Assembly: GCA_965279095.1 (NCBI GenBank)
Contig: CBDIHH010000002.1
Location: 124,001-188,000 of the forward strand
DNA from: CBDIHH01 sp965279095
GTDB taxonomy: Bacteria > Pseudomonadota > Alphaproteobacteria > Caulobacterales > Caulobacteraceae
Reading direction: 5' to 3'
Length of the DNA: 64,000 nt
Part shown: one piece after another, positions 1 through 7,954 of the stretch
Position numbering within the stretch: position 1 is the first letter of the stretch
Layout: every line of letters begins with the position of its first letter
Program-made: the position numbers and the translations under genes
Notes under the pieces: generated by a model
The model's database searches: none
What the model was told of the DNA's origin: nothing
What the model saw: only the letters and a program-made list of their open reading frames with translations

Positions 1-1334
1 GGCACACGATAGAAGCTGGCGAACGACCCCATGGCGCTCATCCCGCCGACCTTGGCGGCGGCGTCGCGGTAGTACTGCTCCATCTCGGTATCGATGCAGC
101 AGGGATCGCTGACCCCGTTCCACATCAGCACCTTGCCGCCGTCCTTCTTGTAGCCGCGCAGGTCGGCCGAATAGGGCCAGCCGAAGTCCAGCTTCTTGGT
201 CGCGGCCCACCAGGCGTCGATGGTCGCCTGGTCGTTCAGGTTCATCTTCATGACGTCGTAGTCGGGGCCGAACAGGACCTTGGCGAGGGAGCTGCCGATC
301 ACATAGCCGGCCGAGGACTTGCCCATGTTCTCCACGGTCGGGGCGTCCGACCAGGGCGGGGGCACGGCGCCCATGAAGCCCGACCAGACGCTCATGTTGG
401 ACACCGGGAAGCCGACCTTGATCAGGCCCTTGGGGCTGCGCGGGCCGGCGACGATAGCCTTGATGCTCTTGAGCTCAGGCGCCGTCAGGCAGTCGGCGGC
501 GTCGCCGCCCTTGCACTGCAGGGCGTCGAAGTCGAACTTGCAGGCCGTGTGGTCCTGGATGATGTCGTCCTTGGCGCCGTCGAGCATGTCGCAGGCGGCC
601 GTCACCTTCTTGTCGACCATGGCGAATTTGGCGGGCGACACCCAGGCGCCGGGTTCGCGAGCCATCTGCTGGGCCGCATTGATGAAGGCGAGCATGGTCG
701 CCGAGCTGCGGCCGCCCGGGGCGCCGAGCAGGACGCCGTCATAGTCCTCCGGATGGCGCTCGATGGCCTCGGTGGTCATCCGGCCGCCGCCGGAGCAGCC
801 GGACGTGTAGCGGTAGAACCGGTCGACGCCGTAGTAGGCCTTGGTGATCTGTTGGGTGGCGACGGCGGTCACGTGGGCGCCGCGGTCGATGTGGTCGCGG
901 GCCTTGGCCGGATCGCTCAGGAAGCTCCAGTCGAGGATGTGGCCGGTGTGGCCGGTGTCGGTCCCGGCGACCGCGAAGCCCTTGTACAGGGGATTGCCGG
1001 CGGGGATCTGCGAGTCGGAGGGCACATAGCCGGCGGCTCCGCCCATGCCGATGAAATAGTAGCGCTTGGCCCAGTCCTTGTCGGGCAGCTGGAGCCTGAA
1101 GTTGACCCGGTTGGGCCCGGGGTTGGTGGTGGTGATGTAGCCGTCGATGCGGCAGTGGGCCACCGGGGCGGCGGTGGGAACGGCCGAGACGATGACCGCC
1201 CCGGCGGGCGCCATCGCCTGGATGGCGGCGGTCTCGCAGGTCATCGCCGCCGACGCGGGGGCGCTGTGGAAGGCGGCCAGCGCCCCTATGGCGCCGGCGC
1301 AGGCCAGCAGCCTGGTTCTCATGGTGCGTGTCAC
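1..1334 (-). CDS. Tannase/feruloyl esterase family hydrolase, 3' end outside window
   Basis: Secreted alpha/beta hydrolase of the tannase/feruloyl esterase family, which cleaves ester bonds of phenolic acids or similar esters. The frame is open to the window edge, so the C-terminus (including the expected His-Cys) is missing. I chose GTG at 1334 because GGGAGG lies 6 nt upstream; ATG at 1322 is the alternative. The N-terminus has a basic stretch, a hydrophobic core and an ASA|AMTC-type signal cleavage site. The nucleophile motif SGCSGGGR has the Cys before Ser that is typical of the family's CS-D-HC arrangement, and the Asp is probably in GVSDPCC. It lies 34 nt downstream of a second hydrolase on the same strand, so the two are probably co-transcribed. 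The family is clear; the substrate is unknown. Confidence 0.85.
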   Translation of the reverse strand, partial: MTRTMRTRLLACAGAIGALAAFHSAPASAAMTCETAAIQAMAPAGAVIVSAVPTAAPVAHCRIDGYITTTNPGPNRVNFRLQLPDKDWAKRYYFIGMGGAAGYVPSDSQIPAGNPLYKGFAVAGTDTGHTGHILDWSFLSDPAKARDHIDRGAHVTAVATQQITKAYYGVDRFYRYTSGCSGGGRMTTEAIERHPEDYDGVLLGAPGGRSSATMLAFINAAQQMAREPGAWVSPAKFAMVDKKVTAACDMLDGAKDDIIQDHTACKFDFDALQCKGGDAADCLTAPELKSIKAIVAGPRSPKGLIKVGFPVSNMSVWSGFMGAVPPPWSDAPTVENMGKSSAGYVIGSSLAKVLFGPDYDVMKMNLNDQATIDAWWAATKKLDFGWPYSADLRGYKKDGGKVLMWNGVSDPCCIDTEMEQYYRDAAAKVGGMSAMGSFASFYRV

Positions 1335-1368
1335 GATGGTCCTCCCTGGATGGTTCTGTTTTGGTTGG

Positions 1369-3462
1369 TCAGCTGACGACGATCCGCGCCGACGCCAGGT
1401 TCTCGAGCTGGCGGCGCGCGGCGGGATCGCCCTGGCGGTTGAGCCGCACACGGCAGGCGACGAAATAGGTCCCCGGCGCGTCGAAGCTGTGGGTGGTCGA
1501 GAGGGTCAGTCCCGTCTGGCCGGGGGCCACCTCGGCCGCCAGGGCGAAGCGGCCCGAGGCGTCCAGGTCCCATTGCGCCTGGGTGAAGGTTCCGGCGCCG
1601 GGCGGCGCCTCAGCCCTGGCGACAAGGGTGACCGGTTCGCCGACCTTCACCTCGGCGCGGACATGGCCGTTGGCTGTCACCTCGACCACCGGCTGCACGC
1701 CGCCGCGCTCGGCGGCGGTGGGGGGCAGGCTGACCTTGCCGTCGGCGAAGTCGTAGGTGGTCTCCGCCGGCGGAACGCCCGTCTCGACCCAGGTCGCCAG
1801 GTCGACGAGCCCCTGCTCGATGATCGGCATGTAGTCGATCAGCCAGGTGTTGGTGGCGCGCTTGGGATTGGCCGGCAGCAGCATCGGCGGCACGTGTTCG
1901 GCGTTCTGGGTCCACTGCAGGCGGAACCGCTCCCGCGCCTTTTCCGGCCCCTGCACCGCCTCGACGGCGCGCTTGTAGATCACCCCCTGGGGCGGCCACA
2001 GGGACGCATCATGGGTGTGATGCACCCACAGCAGCTTGCCCTCGTACTGGGCCGAATAGGGCACGCCCATCAGGGGCGACTGCATCGGCACCCCATGCTG
2101 CGGGTAGTAGGGAATCCCGTCGACCCGCAGGAAGTCGTTCATGGGGTCGTCGGAGATGTGGTGGCGATAGGCGTAGCAGAACGCCAGGAAGTGACGGTTG
2201 TCGATGTGGGCGGTGTCGCCGGCCTGCACCCCGCGGAACCGCAGCAGATTGGCCTCGGCGCGCCCGTCGCAGAACCAGACGTCGCCCACGTCTCGTGTGC
2301 AATAGAGCTGGCGGCCGGCGGCCTCGCCGCTGGTGATCCGCACGCCGGCGCCCGGGCCGTAGCCGCCGGTCATGCCCTTGACCTGGATGGCCACCGGCAG
2401 GTCCCACTGGCCGCTGGCCGAGGCCATCAGCAGCACCATGCCCTTGGCGTCCGCATATTCCGGACCCGCGAATTCCTCCCCGGTCAGGTCCTTGGCGGTG
2501 ATGACGCGCGTGATCGGCAAGGTGACGTCGATCCGGTCGGCGGCGACCAGTTCCGGCTGGTCGTGACCGACATAGCCGGGCTGGGTCCAGAAGCTGTCGA
2601 AATAGGCGGCGTCCTCCTCGAGCAGCATCTCCGCGATCGAGCACCACAGCCAGATCTGGCCCATCGGCTTGGCGATCATGAACTCGTCGCCGCGCGGGTA
2701 GCCGAGGCGGTAGAGGTTGGCCAGTTCCTCCCGCTCGTGCAGGTTCAACCCCGCGAACGGATTGCCGCTGCCGCCAGGCTGCATGGCGTCGATGACGCCG
2801 TCGAGCTTGTCGCCGCGCAGCAGGCGCTGGACATTGAACATGCTGCCGAACGAGAAGGGCTGCTCGCTGCGCACGCGCGAATTGGTCCCGTGCGGCTCGA
2901 TATTGCCGCCGCCCATGAAGGGCAGAGCGCCGTCATAGACTCCGCCGCTGTATTCCAGGCACAGGGGCGAGCGGCGGCCGCCGCCGCTGCCGCCCCACAC
3001 ATAGCTGAAGTCCGGCTCGCGGCCGTAGACCTGCCGGGCGATGTGCTTGGAGAAACGCGCGCTCTCGACGCTGGCGCGATAGCCGTAGAGCGAGGGGTCG
3101 ACCCCGGCCCGCGGGTCGATGTCATCGCCGATGTGGCCGGAATTGGATTCCACCATATAGCCGCCCAGGCCGACCATCATGCCCAGGCCGCCCAGCAGGG
3201 CGCCCATGGCTCCGGCGAAGGCCTCCTCGTGGCCGGCGTGGGCGCCTTCCAGCGGATGGTACATGCGGCCGCCCCATTCCTCCTTCTTCGGAAAATAGAA
3301 GGTGAAGCGGGTGTCGGTGTTGGCGAACCCGCCGTGCACATTGCGGTGGGGGTAGGGGGCCTCGCGCCACTCGTCGCGATCGATGTAGGGCTGGCCGAAA
3401 TAGCTGTCCCTGATGTCGTAGGACGCTGCGTCCAGCGCGGTAGACCCTGCTCCGTCCGGCAT
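1369..3462 (-). CDS. Tannase-like alpha/beta hydrolase with C-terminal PKD-like domain
   Basis: A 697-residue protein without an obvious signal peptide. WGGSGGGRRSP resembles the nucleophile elbow of tannase-like hydrolases (SGGGR), but the Cys next to Ser that forms the tannase disulfide is absent. The last ~100 residues look like a beta-sandwich of PKD type (ends in a TTHSFDAPGTYFV-like strand). ATG 3462 is preceded by GGGAGGT. The gene is first in a two-gene unit with the partial tannase and has its own upstream region carrying a TTCTGAATTCAG box. Likely an esterase or lactonase acting on a pathway intermediate; the exact reaction is not known. Confidence 0.6.
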   Translation of the reverse strand: MPDGAGSTALDAASYDIRDSYFGQPYIDRDEWREAPYPHRNVHGGFANTDTRFTFYFPKKEEWGGRMYHPLEGAHAGHEEAFAGAMGALLGGLGMMVGLGGYMVESNSGHIGDDIDPRAGVDPSLYGYRASVESARFSKHIARQVYGREPDFSYVWGGSGGGRRSPLCLEYSGGVYDGALPFMGGGNIEPHGTNSRVRSEQPFSFGSMFNVQRLLRGDKLDGVIDAMQPGGSGNPFAGLNLHEREELANLYRLGYPRGDEFMIAKPMGQIWLWCSIAEMLLEEDAAYFDSFWTQPGYVGHDQPELVAADRIDVTLPITRVITAKDLTGEEFAGPEYADAKGMVLLMASASGQWDLPVAIQVKGMTGGYGPGAGVRITSGEAAGRQLYCTRDVGDVWFCDGRAEANLLRFRGVQAGDTAHIDNRHFLAFCYAYRHHISDDPMNDFLRVDGIPYYPQHGVPMQSPLMGVPYSAQYEGKLLWVHHTHDASLWPPQGVIYKRAVEAVQGPEKARERFRLQWTQNAEHVPPMLLPANPKRATNTWLIDYMPIIEQGLVDLATWVETGVPPAETTYDFADGKVSLPPTAAERGGVQPVVEVTANGHVRAEVKVGEPVTLVARAEAPPGAGTFTQAQWDLDASGRFALAAEVAPGQTGLTLSTTHSFDAPGTYFVACRVRLNRQGDPAARRQLENLASARIVVS

Positions 3463-3535
3463 CGCGCGACCTCCCTAATGTGTGACCGTATTATGGATCC
3501 GGCGTGTGGTCCGGTTGAGAGAAGCCTAGAGGCTA

Positions 3536-3549
3536 ATTCTGAATTCAGT
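3536..3549. promoter_or_regulatory. Operator-like box ATTCTGAATTCAGT
   Basis: This AT-rich box lies in a GC-rich 149-bp gap upstream of the hydrolase starting at 3462, followed by a second half-site (CATTCTC) at about 3554. It shares the core TTCTGAAT with boxes at 12333, 39870 and 48634. I infer a regulator binding site from its recurrence; the regulator is not identified. Confidence 0.5.
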
Positions 3550-3611
3550 CAATCATTCTCTGATGGGAACGGGTTGCGTTGGCCATGCAGCGTGAGCCTT
3601 GGCCCTTGCCG

Positions 3612-4931
3612 TCACGCCGCGGAGGGCGGGGCCGGCCAGGCAGGCGCGGGCAGGAGCTGACCGGCGCATGGGCCAAAGCCGATCGACACCCGTCCCGGCG
3701 CCTCGGCCCGCCCCTGCAGGATGATCTCGTCGCCGTCCGCCAGCCAGGCGCGGACCTCGCCGTTGGGCAGGGTCATCGGGGCGCTTCCCCCCGCCAGCTC
3801 CCAGAGGCAGGCCGCCTCCTGGGGTTCGGGTCCCGACACCGTGCCGCTGGCGAGGATGTCGCCCGATTGCAGGTTGCAGCCGTTGGAGGCGTGGTGGGTC
3901 GCCATCTGCTCCAGGCTCCAGAAGGCATGGCGGAAGTGGGTGCGGGTGATGGTGGTCGCGGCCTCGCCGGCCTCGCGCATCCTGGCGGTCCTCAGCGACG
4001 CGGACAGGGCCAGGCTCAGGCCGCCTTCGGCCTCGTGGCGGGGGCTGGTCAGATAGGGCAGGGGGGCCGGATCGTCGGGCGCGCGGGCCGGCGCCGGGAT
4101 GCGGAACGGCGCCATCGCCTCGGCCGTGACGATCCAGGGCGAGATGGTGGTGGCGAGGGTCTTGGCCAGGAACGGGCCCAGCATGCTCTCCCAGGCCTGG
4201 ACATCGCGGGAGGACCAGTCGTTCACCAGCACATAGCCCCAGATGTGTCCCGGCGCCGCGTCGATATGGATGGGCTGGCCGAGGGTCGTGCCAGGTCCGA
4301 TCACGGCCCCGAACTCGAGCTCGAAATCCATCGCCCGCGTGGGTGAGAAGAACACCCGGCCGTCCTTCGACATGCCTGTCTGGCCGTTGGGCCGGGCGAT
4401 GGGCACGCCGCTGGGCACGATGGACGAGGCGCGACTGTTGTAGGCCACCGGCAGGTGTTTGAAGGCCGGATTCAGCGGGCCCCCGGGGCGACCGGGTCGG
4501 TCCTGCGTGATGTGCGGCACGGACGCGCAGAAATCGGTGAAGCCGCCGATGTGCGCTGGCAATTGCATGACCACGGCGTCCATCGGGATGAGGAGGTCGG
4601 GGCGCGCGGGCGCGGTGTCGCTGAGGATGTCCGACAGCCGCGCGCGCAAGATCGAAGCGGCGGCGGGGCCCATCTCCATGAGGCGGTTCAGCGTCGGCTC
4701 CGCAGCCGCTTCGGCCGCCGCAAGAGCCGCGCCTGTGAACAGGCCGGCGGCGATGGCCGCCTGCAGGTCGAGGATCTGGTCGCCGATGGCGACGCCGCCG
4801 CGGGGCGCGCTATCTCCCAGCCGGAAGACCCCGTGCGGCAGGTTCTGGATCGGAAAGTCGGCGTCGCCCGGGTTGGCGGAGGCGACCCAGGAGCGACGGG
4901 CGGGATCGTGGGTGGCGTTCAGGGCGGTCAT
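3612..4931 (-). CDS. fahA: Fumarylacetoacetase (FAH-fold beta-diketone hydrolase)
   Basis: 439 residues, the usual length of fumarylacetoacetase, which hydrolyses the C-C bond of fumarylacetoacetate. The N-terminal DADFPIQNLPHGVF is diagnostic. Conserved catalytic elements are visible: TDF...PH (Asp and general-base His), the metal-binding Glu pair in DFELEFG, Asp in VNDWSSRD, Lys in GPFLAKT and Glu in SGPEPQ. One pocket residue differs: the position of Tyr128 in mouse FAH (DFY) is Cys here (DFC). No homogentisate dioxygenase or maleylacetoacetate isomerase is nearby, and the gene sits 25 nt downstream of acyl-CoA dehydrogenase genes, so it may cleave another beta-diketone in this pathway. 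GGGAGACGCAG precedes the ATG. The family is certain, the substrate is not. Confidence 0.88.
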   Translation of the reverse strand: MTALNATHDPARRSWVASANPGDADFPIQNLPHGVFRLGDSAPRGGVAIGDQILDLQAAIAAGLFTGAALAAAEAAAEPTLNRLMEMGPAAASILRARLSDILSDTAPARPDLLIPMDAVVMQLPAHIGGFTDFCASVPHITQDRPGRPGGPLNPAFKHLPVAYNSRASSIVPSGVPIARPNGQTGMSKDGRVFFSPTRAMDFELEFGAVIGPGTTLGQPIHIDAAPGHIWGYVLVNDWSSRDVQAWESMLGPFLAKTLATTISPWIVTAEAMAPFRIPAPARAPDDPAPLPYLTSPRHEAEGGLSLALSASLRTARMREAGEAATTITRTHFRHAFWSLEQMATHHASNGCNLQSGDILASGTVSGPEPQEAACLWELAGGSAPMTLPNGEVRAWLADGDEIILQGRAEAPGRVSIGFGPCAGQLLPAPAWPAPPSAA

Positions 4932-4956
4932 CTGCGTCTCCCGATCCTCGCCGCGC

Positions 4957-6111
4957 TCAAGTCCGGGCGGCCTGTTTGACGATTCCCCGGGCGATGATCT
5001 CCCTCATGATCTCTGAGGTGCCGCCGTAGATCCGCGCCACCCGGGCGTCGACCCAGGCGCGCGCGATCTTGTATTCGCTCATGAATCCGTAGCCGCCGTG
5101 CAGCTGCAGGAATTCGTCGAGCAGGCGCCCCTGCATCTCCGACCCCATCAGCTTGGCCATGGCGGCGGTGTCCGCCGTCAACTCGCCCTCCATCAGGCGC
5201 GCCAGGCAATCATCGACAAAGGCGCGCAGCATCGTCGCCTGGGCCTTGGCGTCGGCCAGCTTGAAGCGGGTGTTCTGGTAGTCCAGCACCGGCTGGCCGA
5301 AGGCGATGCGGTCGCGGGTGTAGGCGACGGTCTCGTCGAACAGGGCGAAGATGGATTCCGCCGCGCGGATGGCGATGATCAGTCGCTCCCAAGCCAGCTG
5401 GCTGGTCAGGTAGCGGAAGCCCATGTTCTCCTCGCCCAGCCGATTGGCGACGGGCACGCGGACGTTGTCGAAGAACAGTTCGCTGGTGTCCTGGCCCTTG
5501 AGGCCGATCTTCTCCAGCTTGCGGCCCTTCTGGAAGCCCGGCGTCCCGAACTCGATGCAGGCCAGGGTCAGTTCCTTGGCGGCCGGATCCAGCTTCAGGG
5601 CGGTGATGGCCATGTCGGCGTTGGAGCCGTTGGTGATGAAGGTCTTCTGGCCGTTGACGATGTAGTCGTCGCCGTCGCGAACCGCCGCCGTGCGCATGGA
5701 GCGCAGGTCGCTGCCGATGCCCGGTTCGGACAGGGCCAGGGCCACGATCATCTCGCCGGACGCCATCTTGGGCAGCCAGTGCTGCTTCTGTTCCTCGGTC
5801 CCGTAGGTGAGGAAGTAGTGGGCGCTGATCTCCGAGTGGGTGGTGAAGCCCACGGCGGTGGCGTTGGCCCGCGCCAGTTCCTCGATCATGATCGCCGAAT
5901 GGCCGAAGTCGCCGCCGCCGCCGCCGTAGGCCTCGGGCACGGCGACGCAGAGCAGACCCTGGGCCCCGGCATGCAGCCACAGCTCCTTGGGCACCACGCC
6001 GGCCGCTTCCCATTCGTGGTGATAAGGCACGATCTCGCGGTCGACGAAGCGCCGGACCTGATCGCGGAACATCTCGTGGTCTTCGCGATATACGCGCCGC
6101 ATCGTGCTCAT
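4957..6111 (-). CDS. Acyl-CoA dehydrogenase, LCAD-like
   Basis: FAD-dependent alpha,beta-dehydrogenation of an acyl-CoA. 384 residues if started at ATG 6111 (MSTMRR), 1 nt after the stop of the upstream crotonase gene, which suggests translational coupling. The usual acyl-CoA dehydrogenase blocks are present: ALSEPGIGSDL, NGQKTFITNG, and the C-terminal IYGGTSEIMREIIARG. In this subgroup the MCAD-type catalytic Glu position is Gly (YGGT), and the base is expected at Glu242 in LAWERLIIA, as in LCAD and isovaleryl-CoA dehydrogenase. It is in an operon with the heteromeric dehydrogenase pair and crotonase. Substrate is probably a long or bulky acyl-CoA. Confidence 0.93.
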   Translation of the reverse strand: MSTMRRVYREDHEMFRDQVRRFVDREIVPYHHEWEAAGVVPKELWLHAGAQGLLCVAVPEAYGGGGGDFGHSAIMIEELARANATAVGFTTHSEISAHYFLTYGTEEQKQHWLPKMASGEMIVALALSEPGIGSDLRSMRTAAVRDGDDYIVNGQKTFITNGSNADMAITALKLDPAAKELTLACIEFGTPGFQKGRKLEKIGLKGQDTSELFFDNVRVPVANRLGEENMGFRYLTSQLAWERLIIAIRAAESIFALFDETVAYTRDRIAFGQPVLDYQNTRFKLADAKAQATMLRAFVDDCLARLMEGELTADTAAMAKLMGSEMQGRLLDEFLQLHGGYGFMSEYKIARAWVDARVARIYGGTSEIMREIIARGIVKQAART

Positions 6112-6112
6112 C

Positions 6113-6913
6113 CTACTCGCCGGTGAAGCGGGCGGGGCGCTTCTCAAGGAAGGCCGCCACCGCCTCGTGGTGATCGTTGGTGTGATGGGCGAGCGCCTGG
6201 AAGGCCGCGGACATTTCCAGCAGGCTCTCCAGCCGCATGTGCTGGCCCTCGCGCATCAGACGCTTCGTCAGGCGCAGGGCGTGGGATGGATTGACGGCCA
6301 TGCGCTCGGCCAGGGCGCGCGCCTCGGCCTCCAGCGCCTCGGGGGCGACGACCTTGCTGACCAGCCGGCAGTCGAGAGCCTCCGCCGCGTTGATGGCGTC
6401 GCCGGTGAGGGCCATCTCGGCGGCCTTGCTGACGCCGACCACGCGCGGCAGCAGCCAGGCGCCGCCGTCGCCGGGGACGATGCCCAGCTTGACGAAGCTC
6501 TCGGCGAAGATCGCCTTGTCCGAGGCGATGCGGACATCGCACATGCAGGCGATGTCCAGCCCGGCGCCCACGGCCGCGCCGTTGACGGCCGCGATCACTG
6601 GAACCTCCAGGTTGTAGAGGGCCACCGGAATGCGCTGGATGCCGTCGCGATACTGGTTGCGCAGCACGGCGGGCGACCCTGCGAAGATGCCGGCGCGGTC
6701 GCGCATGTCCTTGACGTTGCCGCCGGCGCAGAAGGCCGAGCCCATGCCGGTCAGGATCACCACCTTCACCGACAGATCGCCACGCACCGCGTCGCAGGCG
6801 TCGACGAACTCCTGGATCTGGCTGTTGTCGGTGATCGCGTTGCGCTGATCGGGGCGGTTCATGCGCAGGGTCACGATCGGCCCGTCGCGCTCGAAGATCA
6901 AGAAATCGGTCAT
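6113..6913 (-). CDS. Enoyl-CoA hydratase/isomerase (crotonase) family protein
   Basis: 266 residues from ATG 6913 (MTDFLIFERDG), overlapping the stop of the upstream dehydrogenase as ATGA. The crotonase fold is clear (FCAGGNVKDM oxyanion loop, GAAVGAGLDIACMCD, LLPRVVG). Both Glu residues used by classical hydratases look replaced: Asp in the GAGLDIA segment, and Phe in FAESFVKLG where hydratases have PEV. That pattern is closer to PaaG-type isomerases, so double-bond isomerisation or another crotonase reaction is more likely than simple hydration. A normal hydratase is encoded at 9370, which supports a division of labour. Confidence 0.85.
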   Translation of the reverse strand: MTDFLIFERDGPIVTLRMNRPDQRNAITDNSQIQEFVDACDAVRGDLSVKVVILTGMGSAFCAGGNVKDMRDRAGIFAGSPAVLRNQYRDGIQRIPVALYNLEVPVIAAVNGAAVGAGLDIACMCDVRIASDKAIFAESFVKLGIVPGDGGAWLLPRVVGVSKAAEMALTGDAINAAEALDCRLVSKVVAPEALEAEARALAERMAVNPSHALRLTKRLMREGQHMRLESLLEMSAAFQALAHHTNDHHEAVAAFLEKRPARFTGE

Positions 6914-7950
6914 GGGTTGGCCTGGTTCAGGGGCGTGGATAGGTCGGTCCAGAACTGGGCGGCCGGCCTCGACGCTATGGACCGTCCCAGCCGCTGCGAC
7001 CAGTAGCGCTCCGATCCGAACTCGCTGCGCCACGCCCACAGGCGACGGGTGGTGAAGTGCAAGGAGTGCTCATAGGTGACGCCGATGGCGCCGTGGACCG
7101 CATGGGCGATCGCCGCCCCGGCCGTGGCGGCTTCGCCAGCGACGATCTTGGCGGAGGCCACGGGGGTCTCGGGCAGGCCGTTATCGGCGAAGGCGAAGGC
7201 CGCGTCCGCCGCGATCAGGGCCAGGGAGGTGTGCTCGGCCAGCACCGCCAGCTGGTGCTGGATGGCCTGGAACTTGGCGATGGGCCGGCCGAACTGGCTG
7301 CGGTCCTCGGCGTAGCGTAGGGACAGGTCGAGCAGATGCTGCAGGCCTCCGGCCATCTGCGCCGCGCGCACCAGGGCGCCCCCGCGCAGCAGGGCGTCGG
7401 CGGGAAGGCCGTCGGGCAGGGGGGCGGCGGCGACCGGGGCGACGCCGTCGAGGACGAAGTCGTCGCAGGGCTCGCGGCCGACATTGAGCCCCGGGGTCAT
7501 CGGCAGGGACGCCCGCTCGAACAGCATCACCGTCGGCGCCTCGCCCGCGACCACCAGGATGTGGCTGGCGTGGCGGCCGAACGCGGCGCCGGCCAGCCGA
7601 CCCGAGGCCTTGCCGCCGGCGATTTCCAGGTGGGGCGTGGCGATGGTCGTCGGCCCGGCGGGGATGTCCATGCCGGCCTTGTCCATCAGCCAGTTGGCCA
7701 CCACGGTCTCGCCGAAGGGGATCGGCGCGGCATAGCGGCCCGCGGCGCGGAACATGGTGAAGACGTCGGCCCAGGCGGCGCCGGCGCCGCAGGCCGCCTC
7801 GGACACCAAAGCGTGGGTGAAGCCGGCGTCCTCGACCATCCGCCAGAGGTCCGCGGCCCACAGGCCCTCGTCCTCGGTCCGGATCAGCAGCTCCGCGTCG
7901 ACCGCCGAGGACAGCAGCCGTTCGATGCTTTGTTCGAGCATGTCACGCAT
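6910..7950 (-). CDS. Acyl-CoA dehydrogenase, small subunit of a probable heteromer
   Basis: 346 residues, shorter than usual and divergent in the N-terminal and middle domains. The C-terminal helical domain is recognisable (RYAEDRSQFGRPIAKFQAIQH), but the usual catalytic-Glu segment and a canonical GGTxEI end are missing. Steroid-degrading bacteria encode such pairs (ChsE1-ChsE2, FadE28-FadE29), which form alpha2-beta2 enzymes in which one subunit lacks the base. The partner gene lies 4 nt upstream at 7955-9109. I infer a heteromeric dehydrogenase acting on a bulky, possibly branched or ring-attached acyl-CoA. Confidence 0.85.
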   Translation of the reverse strand: MRDMLEQSIERLLSSAVDAELLIRTEDEGLWAADLWRMVEDAGFTHALVSEAACGAGAAWADVFTMFRAAGRYAAPIPFGETVVANWLMDKAGMDIPAGPTTIATPHLEIAGGKASGRLAGAAFGRHASHILVVAGEAPTVMLFERASLPMTPGLNVGREPCDDFVLDGVAPVAAAPLPDGLPADALLRGGALVRAAQMAGGLQHLLDLSLRYAEDRSQFGRPIAKFQAIQHQLAVLAEHTSLALIAADAAFAFADNGLPETPVASAKIVAGEAATAGAAIAHAVHGAIGVTYEHSLHFTTRRLWAWRSEFGSERYWSQRLGRSIASRPAAQFWTDLSTPLNQANP

Positions 7951-7954
7951 GGCG

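Noticed and set aside
1147..3660. An 837-codon plus-strand open frame over the tannase-like genes
   Set aside because: Overlaps two genes with clear hydrolase motifs on the other strand and has shadow-type composition.
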